This document shows, piece by piece, positions 1-8,579 of a DNA stretch of 64,000 bases. The stretch covers positions 2,046,001-2,110,000 of the forward strand of contig NZ_CP041198.1 of NCBI RefSeq assembly GCF_006517815.1, given 5' to 3'. Under the pieces are notes generated by a model. The model was not told the origin of the DNA. It did not search any database and saw only the letters and a program-made list of their open reading frames with translations. Made by a program: the position numbers and the translations under genes. Source of the DNA: Pseudarthrobacter sp. NIBRBAC000502770 (GTDB lineage Bacteria > Actinomycetota > Actinomycetes > Actinomycetales > Micrococcaceae). Every line of letters starts with the position of its first letter. Position 1 is the first letter of the stretch.

Positions 1-257
1 TCGGGCACGGCGCGGCCGGCCACCGTGGCCGAATATTCCACCGTGACTTCGGTGGGTTCGGCGAATTCCATGTAGTGGAACCGGCCCCCGTGGTGGTCCG
101 ATATCTCCTTGAGGGGAACCTCCGCTCCCCCCGCCGTCACGGACAGGGACTCCGCAAAGGATGAGTAGCCGCTGTTCCTCGCCACGGCGACGGCCATGGC
201 CACCTTGGTGTTGGCGATGGTCCTGAAGGCGAGGCGGGCGGAAACAGAGCGTTCCAT
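1..257 (-). CDS. Transglutaminase-like family protein, N-terminal part (cut by window edge)
   Basis: Open frame from an ATG at 257 running off the window's left end; about 85 residues are visible. It begins MERSVSARLAFRT and carries DHHGGRFHYMEF followed by VEYSATVAGRA. This resembles the N-terminal beta-rich domain that precedes the papain-like core of bacterial transglutaminase-like proteins. The catalytic Cys-His-Asp part lies outside the window, so activity cannot be judged. The 72 bases up to the next gene, a lipoprotein on the same strand, hold no clear terminator. The family call rests on general sequence resemblance only. Confidence 0.5.
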   Translation of the reverse strand, partial: MERSVSARLAFRTIANTKVAMAVAVARNSGYSSFAESLSVTAGGAEVPLKEISDHHGGRFHYMEFAEPTEVTVEYSATVAGRAVP

Positions 258-329
258 GAATCTCCGGGGGTGTTGGGGGTGGAAGGCAAGTCGGGCGCCC
301 CGTCACCTGGTGGGCCGCGGGCAGCGCGA

Positions 330-1133
330 CTAGTTTTTGACCTTCAGCGACATTAGCATCCGCTGCACATTGGCGAAGTCAGGGCTCCCGTTGACGTACT
401 GGGCCGCCTGGCCCAGGGTGTCGAACGCCTTTGCCGGGGCCACCTTTTCATCCGGAGCAAAGGCTTTGAGGGCCACGAGGTCCCCAAACGAGTAGTCGCC
501 CTTCCCGGCCGGCCCACGCACCACGTTGCGCAGCTCGCACGCCTTCCCGTCGGTGCCACCCACCAGGTTGGTGATGCCGTAGGAACCGAAATAGCGGTAA
601 CCCTGGATCACCCGGAAGACCATGCGGGGCGGGATGGTTCCCTCCCCGTCCTGCGCGGCGAGGTCGAAGGGCACGCTGCTGATCACGGTGTACGGGTGCT
701 GTGCGGCGTCCGGGCAGTCAACGGACGACGACGGCAGTCCCGTCCGGAGCGAAGCCATGAAGGTCCCGTCGGGCCTCTTCACGTCAACCTTCAGTCCGCC
801 GGGAAGGACGCCTTCCTCCGTGGCCACGGACTGGGCGATCCAGTCCACCGGGAGGTCGAAGCTGACGGTTCCTGCGGGATCGGAGAAGGTCTTCCAAGAC
901 GTTGCAGTGGGCACCGGCTGCGGCTCGCCGGAGGCGGTCGGAGACGGTGACGTGGCCCCGGCCGGCGGGGCTGTTCCGGACGTGGCTGTTCCGGATACCG
1001 GCACCGCAGAAGGGTCCGGCTGAGCCGTCCATCCTGGGCCGGCTGCCTGCGGCCCGGAACACGCTGCCAGCAGGACCGCTGCAGCCGCGAGGGAGATACC
1101 GGAAAGAACAGACTTCAGTGGCGCACCTGTCAT
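330..1133 (-). CDS. Putative secreted lipoprotein, function unknown
   Basis: 267 residues. The N-terminus has a short charged start (K7), a hydrophobic run and the lipobox L-A-A-C with Cys25, so it is likely lipidated and anchored outside the membrane. Residues 26-80 are a Pro/Ser/Thr/Ala-rich linker. The rest is a folded domain starting near W-K-T-F-S-D-P-A-G-T-V-S-F-D-L-P, with two cysteines (VDC and KAC) that could form a disulfide. No catalytic motif was recognised. It is divergent from the DUF1684 gene across about 170 bases. Lipoprotein call is firm; function is unknown. Confidence 0.8.
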   Translation of the reverse strand: MTGAPLKSVLSGISLAAAAVLLAACSGPQAAGPGWTAQPDPSAVPVSGTATSGTAPPAGATSPSPTASGEPQPVPTATSWKTFSDPAGTVSFDLPVDWIAQSVATEEGVLPGGLKVDVKRPDGTFMASLRTGLPSSSVDCPDAAQHPYTVISSVPFDLAAQDGEGTIPPRMVFRVIQGYRYFGSYGITNLVGGTDGKACELRNVVRGPAGKGDYSFGDLVALKAFAPDEKVAPAKAFDTLGQAAQYVNGSPDFANVQRMLMSLKVKN

Positions 1134-1303
1134 GACGCCAGCCTAACGGCGCCTTTCCTCTCTTTCCCGCCTGCCGTGGCGGTGTTTCCGGCACCTGACG
1201 CCGTCCCCCGGCCGGACCGTCCCCCTGCCGCCGGCCGCGGTGCGGGCGCAGGCGTGTCGCCGTCGGGCATTTGCCACTCCGGGCTGGGACTAGGCTGGAG
1301 GTT

Positions 1304-1966
1304 ATGTCGCAAGAGCAGCACGGCGCAGCCGAAGAGAACCCCGCGGACATTTCGGCCCTGGACATCGTCGATTGGCGGCTGCGGACCTTTGCGCTTTACG
1401 ACAACGTCCGCCGGATCTCCGCGGATAACCCGTCCGAGGCCCACTCTTACTGGCGCCACCAGCGGGACCTGATGTTCGCCACTCATCCGGCTTCGGCGCT
1501 GACCGCAGCGGACAAGGCCCGCTTTTCCGGCCTGAAGACCGCGGACTATGACCCCATCTACCGGTTCCACGTCCCGCTCACCAAGGAAGGCGCGGGCCGG
1601 GAGCTGAGCGTGGACACCGGGACCGACGGCGTGGTGAACCTCGTGCGGCTTGGCACCTTCGACCTTCCCGAGATGGGCCAGCTGGGGGTGTGGAAAATCC
1701 ACGGATACGGGGGCGGAATCTTCGTTCCGTTCCGCGATGCCACGGCGGGCCAGCCGGGCGGCAGCTACGGGGCGGGGCGCTACCTGCTGGACACGATCAA
1801 GGGCGCATTCCAAGGGGTCCAGGGGTCCGGGCCGGATGCCATGTTCGTCCTGGACTTCAACTTCGCCTACAACCCCTCCTGCGCCTATAACGAGGCATGG
1901 GCCTGTCCGCTGCCCGGGCCATCCAACCGGCTTGCAGTGGACATCCCCGTGGGCGAGCTGTATTAA
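1304..1966 (+). CDS. DUF1684 domain-containing protein
   Basis: 220 residues from the ATG at 1304. The protein matches the DUF1684 pattern: an N-terminal WRLRTFALYDNVR segment, HSYWRHQRDLMFATHP in the first third, and a C-terminal LDFNFAYNPSCAYNEAWACP with conserved Asn, Pro and Cys. The family is widespread in actinobacteria and has no established biochemical role. A TTG codon at 1271 would add 11 residues, but they look random. GGAGG at 1297-1301 sits only two bases from the chosen ATG, so initiation may be atypical or the motif is not the true ribosome site. Confidence 0.8.
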   Translation: MSQEQHGAAEENPADISALDIVDWRLRTFALYDNVRRISADNPSEAHSYWRHQRDLMFATHPASALTAADKARFSGLKTADYDPIYRFHVPLTKEGAGRELSVDTGTDGVVNLVRLGTFDLPEMGQLGVWKIHGYGGGIFVPFRDATAGQPGGSYGAGRYLLDTIKGAFQGVQGSGPDAMFVLDFNFAYNPSCAYNEAWACPLPGPSNRLAVDIPVGELY

Positions 1967-1991
1967 TGCCGGCCGTTACCGGTAATACCGC

Positions 1992-2480
1992 GTGAGGGAA
2001 GGCCTGTCCGCTCCCGCCGTCACGGAAACAGCGTCCCGGCAATTTCCCGCCACCAAGCACTACCGTGGTGTGCTGCGCTTTCCGGTCATCCGGCAGTTGC
2101 TGCGTTTTTCCGGCGTCGGGGTCATCTGCACCGCGGCGTCCCTGGGGCTTTACGCGCTGCTGCGCCCGTGGCTCGGCGCCCAGCTGGCCAACGCCGTGGC
2201 ACTGGTCCTGACGTCGCTGCTGAACACCGCACTGAACCGCCGGCTGACGTTCAAGATCACCGGCGAACAACGCCGTTTCCGCGACCACCTCAACGGCGTC
2301 GTGGTGATTGCCGTGGCCTTGGTGATTACCGGCAGCAGCCTCGGAGTGCTGCACTGGTTCAACCCGGACGCCAGCGTGGGTGACGAACTGGTTGCCACCA
2401 CGCTCTCCGGTTTCCTGGCCACCGCGGTGCGCTTCAGCATGCTGCGGCACTGGATCTTCCGCCGGGCACGGCACCGCTAG
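1992..2480 (+). CDS. GtrA-like membrane protein
   Basis: 162 residues, GTG start. Four hydrophobic segments are visible, at about residues 38-57, 66-82, 93-112 and 128-148, with the family-typical LLRFSGVG opening and NTALNRRLTFK after the second segment. GtrA proteins are small integral membrane proteins thought to help move lipid-linked sugars across the membrane for cell-wall or O-antigen glycosylation. No glycosyltransferase partner is adjacent: upstream is DUF1684 (26-base gap) and downstream, converging, is nadS (34 bases away). The substrate is therefore unknown. Confidence 0.8.
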   Translation: MREGLSAPAVTETASRQFPATKHYRGVLRFPVIRQLLRFSGVGVICTAASLGLYALLRPWLGAQLANAVALVLTSLLNTALNRRLTFKITGEQRRFRDHLNGVVVIAVALVITGSSLGVLHWFNPDASVGDELVATTLSGFLATAVRFSMLRHWIFRRARHR

Positions 2481-2514
2481 GGCACCGGACCTGGGACTCC
2501 GGACGGCGGGAGGG

Positions 2515-3681
2515 CTACCGGCCCTGGCCGGCGCCCAGGTTCCTGATGCCGGCGACAGCCGCCTGGACGGCAGCTGCGGCGGCGTCGAGGTCCTCCCGCG
2601 TGACGGCAGCGTCGAAGCTGAAGCGGACCGCCGTCTGGGCCACCTCGGCCGGAACACCCATGGCTGTGAGCACGGCCGACGGCGCGTCTGAGCCGGCGGC
2701 GCATGCCGAGCCGCTGGAGCAGACCACGCCGCGGCGTTCGAGCTCCAAAAGCACCGATTCGCCGCTGGTTCCGGGGAAGCAAAACGAGGCCACTGACGGC
2801 AGCCGTTCGGACGGGTGCCCGGTGAGGACGGCGTCCGGCACTCCTGCCAGCACGGCAGCAATGAACCGGTCCCGCAGCGCGGCAACCCTTGCCTGCTCCC
2901 CTGCCTGGCGGTCCCGGGCAAGCGTAAGGGCGGTGGCCAGCCCCACCGCGCCGGCAACGTTTTCGGTCCCGGACCGGCGACCCCGCTCCTGGCCGCCGCC
3001 ATGGATGACCGGTTCCAGGCGCGTACGGCTCCGGACAAACAGCAGGCCGCAGCCCTTGGGCGCCCCCAGCTTGTGCCCCGAGATGCTCATCGCATCCACC
3101 CCCAGCGGGCGGGTGTCGAGCGGCAGCCAGCCGGCGGCCTGGACGGCGTCGGTGTGGAAAGGGATGCCGTGGGCGCGGGCCGCGTCGGCCAGAGCGGCGA
3201 TGGGCTGGATGGTGCCGACCTCGTTGTTGGCGTACATGATGCTCACCAGCGCCGTTTCCGGGCGAAGCGCCCCGGCGAGTGCTTCGGGCGTCACCCGCCC
3301 GGTTGAATCCACGGGCACCACGTCAACGGAGAAGCCGTGGAAGCGTTCCAGGTACCGGGCGGATTCCTCCACTGCCGGGTGTTCGACGGCGCTGATCACC
3401 ACCCGGTCCAGCAGCGGGTTTGCGGCCTGCCGGGCCAAGGCTACGCCTTTGACGGCGAGGTTGTCCGCTTCGGTTCCGCCGGAGGTGAACACCACTTCTC
3501 CGGGCCGGCAGCCAAGGACGTCTGCTACCGTCCTCCGCGCCTGTGCCAGGGCCGCAGCCGCCGCTTCACCGAGGGTGTGGTGGCTGGAGGGGTTGCCGAA
3601 GCCACCGGTGAGGTAGGGCCACATGGCGTCCAGCACTTCACGGCGGACCGGGGTGGTGGCGGCGGCGTCAAGGAAGATCAT
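2515..3681 (-). CDS. nadS: Cysteine desulfurase, NadS type (last gene of NAD operon)
   Basis: 388 residues from the ATG at 3681, directly before MIFLDAAATTPVRREVL; the longer upstream frame is nadC read in another phase. It is a fold-type I PLP enzyme of the NifS/IscS class. The PLP lysine lies in SGHKLGAPKG (about K204), and the mobile active-site cysteine is in SSGSACAAGSDA (about C327). The family takes sulfur from cysteine and hands it to Fe-S cluster assembly. It lies 7 bases after nadC. In Corynebacterium the gene in the same place, nadS, supports maturation of the Fe-S enzyme NadA, so that role is inferred here. A general IscS/SufS role remains possible. Confidence 0.85.
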   Translation of the reverse strand: MIFLDAAATTPVRREVLDAMWPYLTGGFGNPSSHHTLGEAAAAALAQARRTVADVLGCRPGEVVFTSGGTEADNLAVKGVALARQAANPLLDRVVISAVEHPAVEESARYLERFHGFSVDVVPVDSTGRVTPEALAGALRPETALVSIMYANNEVGTIQPIAALADAARAHGIPFHTDAVQAAGWLPLDTRPLGVDAMSISGHKLGAPKGCGLLFVRSRTRLEPVIHGGGQERGRRSGTENVAGAVGLATALTLARDRQAGEQARVAALRDRFIAAVLAGVPDAVLTGHPSERLPSVASFCFPGTSGESVLLELERRGVVCSSGSACAAGSDAPSAVLTAMGVPAEVAQTAVRFSFDAAVTREDLDAAAAAVQAAVAGIRNLGAGQGR

Positions 3682-3688
3682 GGCAGGG

Positions 3689-4606
3689 TCACCGGGCGGC
3701 CAGTTCGACGTCAAGGCCCAGATCCAGCGCGGCCACGGAGTGGGTGAGTGCGCCCACGGAGATGACGTCCACACCGGTGGCCGCAATGGCCGCGACCGTT
3801 CCGGAGTTCACGTTCCCGCTTGCCTCCACCCGGGCCCGGCCGGCGACGAGGGCCACCCCGGCCTTGAGTTCGTCGATGCTGAAGTTGTCCAGCATGATGG
3901 TGTCCACGCCGGCTGCCAGCACGGGTTCGATCTGGTCCATGCGGTCCACTTCGACTTCGAAGTGGGTGGTGTGTCCCAGCTGCGCCTTGGCGGCCAGAAG
4001 GAGGGCCGTGAGCTTGGCCGGGTCCCCGCCTGTCATCACGGCGAGGTGGTTGTCCTTGGCCAGCACGGCATCGGAGAGGCTGTACCGGTGGTTTGCACCG
4101 CCGCCGCATCGGACTGCGAACCGTTCCAGGATGCGCAGGCCGGGGGTGGTCTTGCGCGTATCCGTGATGCGGGCCCGGGTACCTTCGGCGAGCCGCACGA
4201 ATTCGGCGGTCTTCGTGGCGATGGCGGACATCCGCTGGACCAGGTTCAGCGCCACGCGTTCCGCCAGCAGCACCGAGCGGGCGGTGCCGGTGACCCGCGC
4301 GAGGTGCGTGCCGGCGTCGAACGTTTCCCCATCCGCCACCAGCAGATCCACCTGCGTAGCGGGGTCCACCAGCTGCATGGCGTCGCGGAAGACGGTGGCT
4401 CCGCTCAGGACGCCCGCCACGCGGGCGTTCAGGACGGCGGTGGCGCGGGCGCCGGCGGGGATGAGCAGCTGCGAGGTGATGTCGCCGGAAGGGGCGTCCT
4501 CGGCGAAGGCCCGCTCCAGGATGTCCCTGACGGGGGCGGGCGGCAGGGTCAGGTCCAACGCGGGGCGCAGGGGCTTTGCCTGGTCGATCACGGCGGGGTC
4601 AGTCAT
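3689..4606 (-). CDS. nadC: Nicotinate-nucleotide pyrophosphorylase (carboxylating), quinolinate phosphoribosyltransferase
   Basis: 305 residues. It converts quinolinate and PRPP to nicotinate mononucleotide, CO2 and pyrophosphate, the third step of de novo NAD synthesis. Family signatures include EDAPSGDITSQLL near the N-terminus, the PRPP/quinolinate site DTRKTTPGLR, and GGGANHRYSLSDAVL. The start ATG at 4606 (MTDPAVIDQ) overlaps the end of nadB by 8 bases, so translation is probably coupled; upstream in-frame codons encode shadow sequence. Length and domain order are normal for the family. Confidence 0.95.
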   Translation of the reverse strand: MTDPAVIDQAKPLRPALDLTLPPAPVRDILERAFAEDAPSGDITSQLLIPAGARATAVLNARVAGVLSGATVFRDAMQLVDPATQVDLLVADGETFDAGTHLARVTGTARSVLLAERVALNLVQRMSAIATKTAEFVRLAEGTRARITDTRKTTPGLRILERFAVRCGGGANHRYSLSDAVLAKDNHLAVMTGGDPAKLTALLLAAKAQLGHTTHFEVEVDRMDQIEPVLAAGVDTIMLDNFSIDELKAGVALVAGRARVEASGNVNSGTVAAIAATGVDVISVGALTHSVAALDLGLDVELAAR

Positions 4607-6269
4607 GGAGCAGGCTCGCTTTCGGGCGGTGGGAAGACAGGTGGGCAGTTTCGACGGGTTCATCGCTGCGGTAATGCGCCCCCAGGGATTCGGTCCGGTT
4701 CAGGGCGGCGCTGACCAGCAGCTGCGCGGCCAACAGGAGGTTCCGGTCCTCGCAGGCAACAGGGTCAGCAGCGCCTTCCAGATCAGGACGGACGACGGCG
4801 GCCCACCGGTCAAGAGTGGAAGCAGCCTCAGCCAACAATTCCCCGGACCGCAGGACCCCGGCGTGCGAGGTCATGAGGCGGCGAAGAGCGTCCCGGGAGA
4901 AGGCAGTATCCAGACCCCCATCTCCACCGAAGCTGGACAGCCGACTCCCGCGGGTTATGTCCAGTCCGTCCGTCGCGCCGTCAGGCGAGCCCCAAGCAGG
5001 AGTACCTAAGAGGAAGTCTTCAACAGCGCGGCGGCCGAAGACGAGCCCCTCAAGGAGGGAATTGCTGGCCAGCCGGTTAGCCCCTTGGACACCGGTGCAC
5101 GCAACCTCGCCGGCCGCGTAGAGGCCGGGGACGCTGGTGCGGGCGTTGAGGTCCGTGGTTACCCCGCCCATCCAGTAGTGCGCAGCCGGGGCAACGGGGA
5201 CCAGTTCGCGGGTCCAGTCGATGCCGGCGTCGAGGGTTTTGCGGGTGAGGGTGGGAAACCTCTGGTGAAGGAAACCCTTGCCACGGGCCCGCTCAAGGCC
5301 CCGGGCGTCGAGGTAGACGTGCCCGGTGGGATCACCCAGCTTGGCAAGGTGGAGGGCGATGCTGCGGGAGACCACGTCCCGTGGCGCCAGTTCGGCATCG
5401 GGATGGTAGGCCTGCATGAAGCGGCGTCCGCCGGAGTCCAGCAGGACGGCGCCTTCGCCGCGGACGGCTTCGGAGATCAGCAGTGGTCCGTCCAGCCGGG
5501 CCGGATGTGCTGTGGCGGAGCTGACCAGGCAGGTGGGGTGGAACTGGAAGAACTCAAGGTCTGCCACTGCCGCTCCGGCGCGGACGGCGAGCGCGAGTCC
5601 GTCGGCGGTGGCAACGGCGGGGTTGGTGGTCTGGGAAAACAGTTGGCCTGCTCCCCCGGTGGCGAGCAGGACGGCATCCGCGTCCAGCTGCGCTGGCCGG
5701 CCGTCCTGGAGGTACCTGACTCCGGCCACCTGCCCGTCCCGGGCCACCAGGGCGGTGACCAGGGTGTGCGTGAGGATGGTGAGCTTTCCCGCGTCCCTGC
5801 GGGAAAGGACGGCCTGGATCAGCGCGCCGGCGACGCGGGCACCCGTGGCGTCTCCTCCTGCGTGCAGGATCCGCGGGGCACTGTGGGCTGCTTCGAGCCC
5901 AAGGGCCGGGCCGCCGGCGTCGTACGTGGCCCCAGCCGTTCCCTCCCCGGCCTGCCCCCCATCGAAGGCAACGCCGTAGCGCTGCAGGCCGGCGATGTCC
6001 CGCCGCGCCTCCGTGCACATCAGCCGGACCGCGGCCTCGTTGCAGTGCCCGGCCCCGGCACGCAGGGTGTCGGCGATGTGCGCGTCAACGGTATCTCCCG
6101 GGGCAGGTTCGGCGAGGACGGCGGAGATGCCGCCCTGCGCGTACCAGGTGTTGCTCTGGTCCAGCGCGCCTTTGGTCAGCAGCACCACGTCCGCGCCGGC
6201 ATCGGTGGCAAGCAGGGCAGCGTAAAGGCCCGCGATGCCGCTTCCGACGACGGCCAGCCGGCGCGCCAT
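4599..6269 (-). CDS. nadB: L-aspartate oxidase
   Basis: 556 residues. This flavoprotein oxidises L-aspartate to iminoaspartate, the NadA substrate. The ATG at 6269 opens MARRLAVVGSGIAGLYAALL, an FAD-binding Rossmann start with GxGxxG. Further marks are GGISAVLA, FHPTCL and the active-site region LLISEAVRGEGAVLLD, plus NRLASNSLLEGLVFGRRA for FAD. The C-terminal helical domain typical of the succinate dehydrogenase/aspartate oxidase family is present. The start ATG shares one base with the nadA stop (TAATG). Corynebacterium glutamicum lacks nadB in the equivalent operon, so this operon is the more complete form. Confidence 0.95.
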   Translation of the reverse strand: MARRLAVVGSGIAGLYAALLATDAGADVVLLTKGALDQSNTWYAQGGISAVLAEPAPGDTVDAHIADTLRAGAGHCNEAAVRLMCTEARRDIAGLQRYGVAFDGGQAGEGTAGATYDAGGPALGLEAAHSAPRILHAGGDATGARVAGALIQAVLSRRDAGKLTILTHTLVTALVARDGQVAGVRYLQDGRPAQLDADAVLLATGGAGQLFSQTTNPAVATADGLALAVRAGAAVADLEFFQFHPTCLVSSATAHPARLDGPLLISEAVRGEGAVLLDSGGRRFMQAYHPDAELAPRDVVSRSIALHLAKLGDPTGHVYLDARGLERARGKGFLHQRFPTLTRKTLDAGIDWTRELVPVAPAAHYWMGGVTTDLNARTSVPGLYAAGEVACTGVQGANRLASNSLLEGLVFGRRAVEDFLLGTPAWGSPDGATDGLDITRGSRLSSFGGDGGLDTAFSRDALRRLMTSHAGVLRSGELLAEAASTLDRWAAVVRPDLEGAADPVACEDRNLLLAAQLLVSAALNRTESLGAHYRSDEPVETAHLSSHRPKASLLHD

Positions 6270-7573
6270 TACGGCCTCGCGGCGAGCATGCGCTCGAGCG
6301 CCGTCCTGGCGTTGGCCTGCACGTTGTGGTCCACAGTGATGCGGTTGACCACGCGGCCGGCCACCAGTTCCTCCAGGACCCAGGCGAGGTAGCCGGGGTG
6401 GATGCGGTACATGGTGGAGCAGGGGCAGATCACCGGGTCCAGGCAGAAGATGGTGTGCTGCGGGTACTCGGCGGCAAGCCGGTTGACCATATTGATTTCC
6501 GTACCGATGGCGAACGTGGTGGGCCCGGTGGCGGCGGCGATGGCCTTCTTGATGAAGTCGGTGGAGCCGGCGGAATCCGCTGCATCCACCACCTCCATGG
6601 GGCATTCGGGGTGCACGATGACCTGCACGCCGGGGAAGTCGGCCCGGGCCTTTTCGATCTGCGCCACGCTGAAGCGTTTGTGGACGGAGCAGAACCCGTG
6701 CCAGAGGATCACGCGGGAGTCCAGGAGCGCCTGCTGGTCATTGCCGCCCAGGTCCTTCCGCGGGTTCCACATGGGCATCTGGTCCAGGGACACGCCCAGG
6801 GCCTTGGCCGTGTTGCGTCCCAGGTGCTGGTCGGGGAAGAACAGGACCCGCTGGCCGCGCTGGAACGCCCACTCCAGGACCGTCCTGGCATTCGAGGAGG
6901 TGCAGACGATGCCGCCGTGTTCACCGCAGAACGCCTTCAGGGCTGCGGAGGAGTTCATGTAGGTGACGGGAATGACCGGGACCCGGCCCCCGGCGTCAGG
7001 CTCGGTGCCGAAGATCTCCTCGAGCTGTTCCCAGCACTCCTCCACGGAATCCGCGTCGGCCATGTCGGCCATGGAGCATCCGGCGGCCAGGTTCGGCAGG
7101 ATGACTGCCTGCTCCGGGGTGGAAAGGATGTCAGCGGTTTCGGCCATGAAGTGGACGCCGCAGAAGATGATGGCTTCCGCTTCCGGCCTGGTGAGCGCGG
7201 CGTTCGCGAGCTGGAAGGAGTCCCCGACGAAGTCTGCGTACTGGATGACCTCGTCGCGCTGGTAGAAATGCCCGAGGATGACGGCGCGGCCGCCCAGGGT
7301 TGCCTTGGCCGCCTTGATCCGTTCGCCGAGTTCGGCGTCACTGGCCAGCTTGTACTCATCGGGCAGCTGGCCCTGGCGCGGGGTGGACGCCGGGGCGGGG
7401 TCCGCGCTGGAGGCGCCCGGGCCGTAGGCGGGAACACCGGCGAGTGCCTCGGCCAGGTCGTAGTCCCACGGGCCCTTGGCCAGCGCCGGGCTGCAGGTGC
7501 CGCCTTTAGCGGCGGCGCCCTTCTCGGCCTGTTCGCGCGTGATCAGCTGGATTGCCGTGTTGACGCTGCTCAT
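6269..7573 (-). CDS. nadA: Quinolinate synthase NadA
   Basis: 434 residues. It condenses iminoaspartate with dihydroxyacetone phosphate to quinolinate using a [4Fe-4S] cluster. Typical stretches are LGHFYQRDEVIQYADFVGDS, FCGVHFMAETADIL, CTSSNARTVLEWA, FFPDQHLGRNTAK, WHGFCSVH, HPECPMEV and the C-terminal CLDPVICPC cluster region. The N-terminus is about 90 residues longer than the minimal enzyme, as is usual in actinobacteria. The start overlaps the end of the NrtR-type regulator by 4 bases (ATGA), so the two are surely cotranscribed. Confidence 0.95.
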   Translation of the reverse strand: MSSVNTAIQLITREQAEKGAAAKGGTCSPALAKGPWDYDLAEALAGVPAYGPGASSADPAPASTPRQGQLPDEYKLASDAELGERIKAAKATLGGRAVILGHFYQRDEVIQYADFVGDSFQLANAALTRPEAEAIIFCGVHFMAETADILSTPEQAVILPNLAAGCSMADMADADSVEECWEQLEEIFGTEPDAGGRVPVIPVTYMNSSAALKAFCGEHGGIVCTSSNARTVLEWAFQRGQRVLFFPDQHLGRNTAKALGVSLDQMPMWNPRKDLGGNDQQALLDSRVILWHGFCSVHKRFSVAQIEKARADFPGVQVIVHPECPMEVVDAADSAGSTDFIKKAIAAATGPTTFAIGTEINMVNRLAAEYPQHTIFCLDPVICPCSTMYRIHPGYLAWVLEELVAGRVVNRITVDHNVQANARTALERMLAARP

Positions 7574-8289
7574 GGTGTGCTCCTGTTGTCTGGGTCAAGG
7601 CCGGGCCGGCCGGTGTAGCGGTAGAGGCGTGGCGGGCGGTGCTTGCCGCCCTGGAGGTATTCCCCGGTTTCTTCGATTTCCGGAGTCGATTTGAGCTGCC
7701 GGCGGAAGTTGGCCGGGTCCAGTTGCCGGTCCAGGACGGCTTCGTAGACTTCGCGGACCTGGGCCAGCGTGAAGTACTCGCCCAGCAGGTGGTAGGCCAC
7801 CGAGCCGTAGGCCAGCTTGTTCCGCAGGCGTCCCAGGGCGTAGTCCACGATTGCGTTGTGGTCGAAGGCGAGCTCGCCCAGGCGGTCGGCCCGGAACCAC
7901 CTCACGTTTTCGGATTCGTCGGCGAGCGCAGCTTCCGTGGGCTGGACCAGCGCCCAGTAGACGATCGACACCACCCGCTGGGTGGGTGAGCGGTGCAGGC
8001 CGCCGAAGGCATACAGCTGTTCCAGGTAGCGGGGCGCGAGGCCGGTGGTCTCCTGCAGGTTCCTGGCCGCGGCGCTTTGGAGCGACTCGTCGTGGCGGAG
8101 GGGTCCGCCGGGCAGGGCCCACAGTCCCTTAAAGGGCTCCCGGATGCGGCGTACCAGGGGAAGCCACAACGTGGGCCGGCCTGAGGACTCGCTGGGCCGG
8201 AGTGCGAAGATCACCGTGGAAATGGCCAGCGACGGCGGCGCCGCCTGGCGCTCGGAGACGTTCGCCGAACTGTAGTACACCCGGTTCAC
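7570..8289 (-). CDS. nrtR: NrtR-type Nudix-related transcriptional regulator of NAD synthesis
   Basis: 239 residues, GTG start. The N-terminal half is a Nudix fold (WALPGGPLRHDESLQ). Its Nudix box is degenerate: the G-x5-E-x7-R spacing is kept, but the REUXEE part reads R-N-L-Q-E-T, which suggests ligand sensing and not hydrolysis. The C-terminal part, from LAYGSVAYHLLGEYFTLAQVREVYEAVL, is the winged-helix DNA-binding domain of the NrtR family (NdnR in Corynebacterium). NrtR proteins bind a palindrome and release it on sensing ADP-ribose-type or NAD-related ligands. It heads the nad operon, and a strong palindrome lies 42 bases upstream, so autoregulation is likely. Confidence 0.88.
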   Translation of the reverse strand: MNRVYYSSANVSERQAAPPSLAISTVIFALRPSESSGRPTLWLPLVRRIREPFKGLWALPGGPLRHDESLQSAAARNLQETTGLAPRYLEQLYAFGGLHRSPTQRVVSIVYWALVQPTEAALADESENVRWFRADRLGELAFDHNAIVDYALGRLRNKLAYGSVAYHLLGEYFTLAQVREVYEAVLDRQLDPANFRRQLKSTPEIEETGEYLQGGKHRPPRLYRYTGRPGLDPDNRSTP

Positions 8290-8330
8290 CGCCTTCCGTC
8301 ACCGTCGACCGCCCCGGGCGCCCTCTTCGC

Positions 8331-8359
8331 TTAGTTATGGTCATCTTGACCAAAACTAA
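8331..8359. promoter_or_regulatory. Candidate NrtR operator: 29-bp imperfect palindrome
   Basis: The left arm TTAGTTATGGTCA and right arm TGACCAAAACTAA surround a TCT centre at 8344-8346; 12 of 13 positions pair. It is AT-richer than its surroundings. It lies 42 bases upstream of the nrtR GTG start and 221 bases upstream of the divergent permease. The position at the head of a NAD operon led by its own NrtR-type gene suggests repression by that protein. The permease could also be affected. Confidence 0.75.
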
Positions 8360-8579
8360 TTCTAAGACCCCGCACACCCGAAATGGAAATATTTCTGCCG
8401 CCTCCGCCTGGTGCCACGGGCGGCGCGAAAGGAAACGGTTTTGCCGGCGTTCCACCCCCTTCCTTCCTGCCGTCGTTTCCGGGCACGTTCCGGAGGCGGT
8501 AAATTCAAAAGGTCCCACGAGGACCCCGGCCCCCAGCGGGCCGCCCCACCCACCAGCCCCCAGAAGGTGCATTGCCCCC

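Noticed and set aside
8202..8579. N-terminal extension of the amino-acid permease
   Set aside because: It runs through the NrtR palindrome and the divergent promoter; the residues are not membrane-like or family-like.
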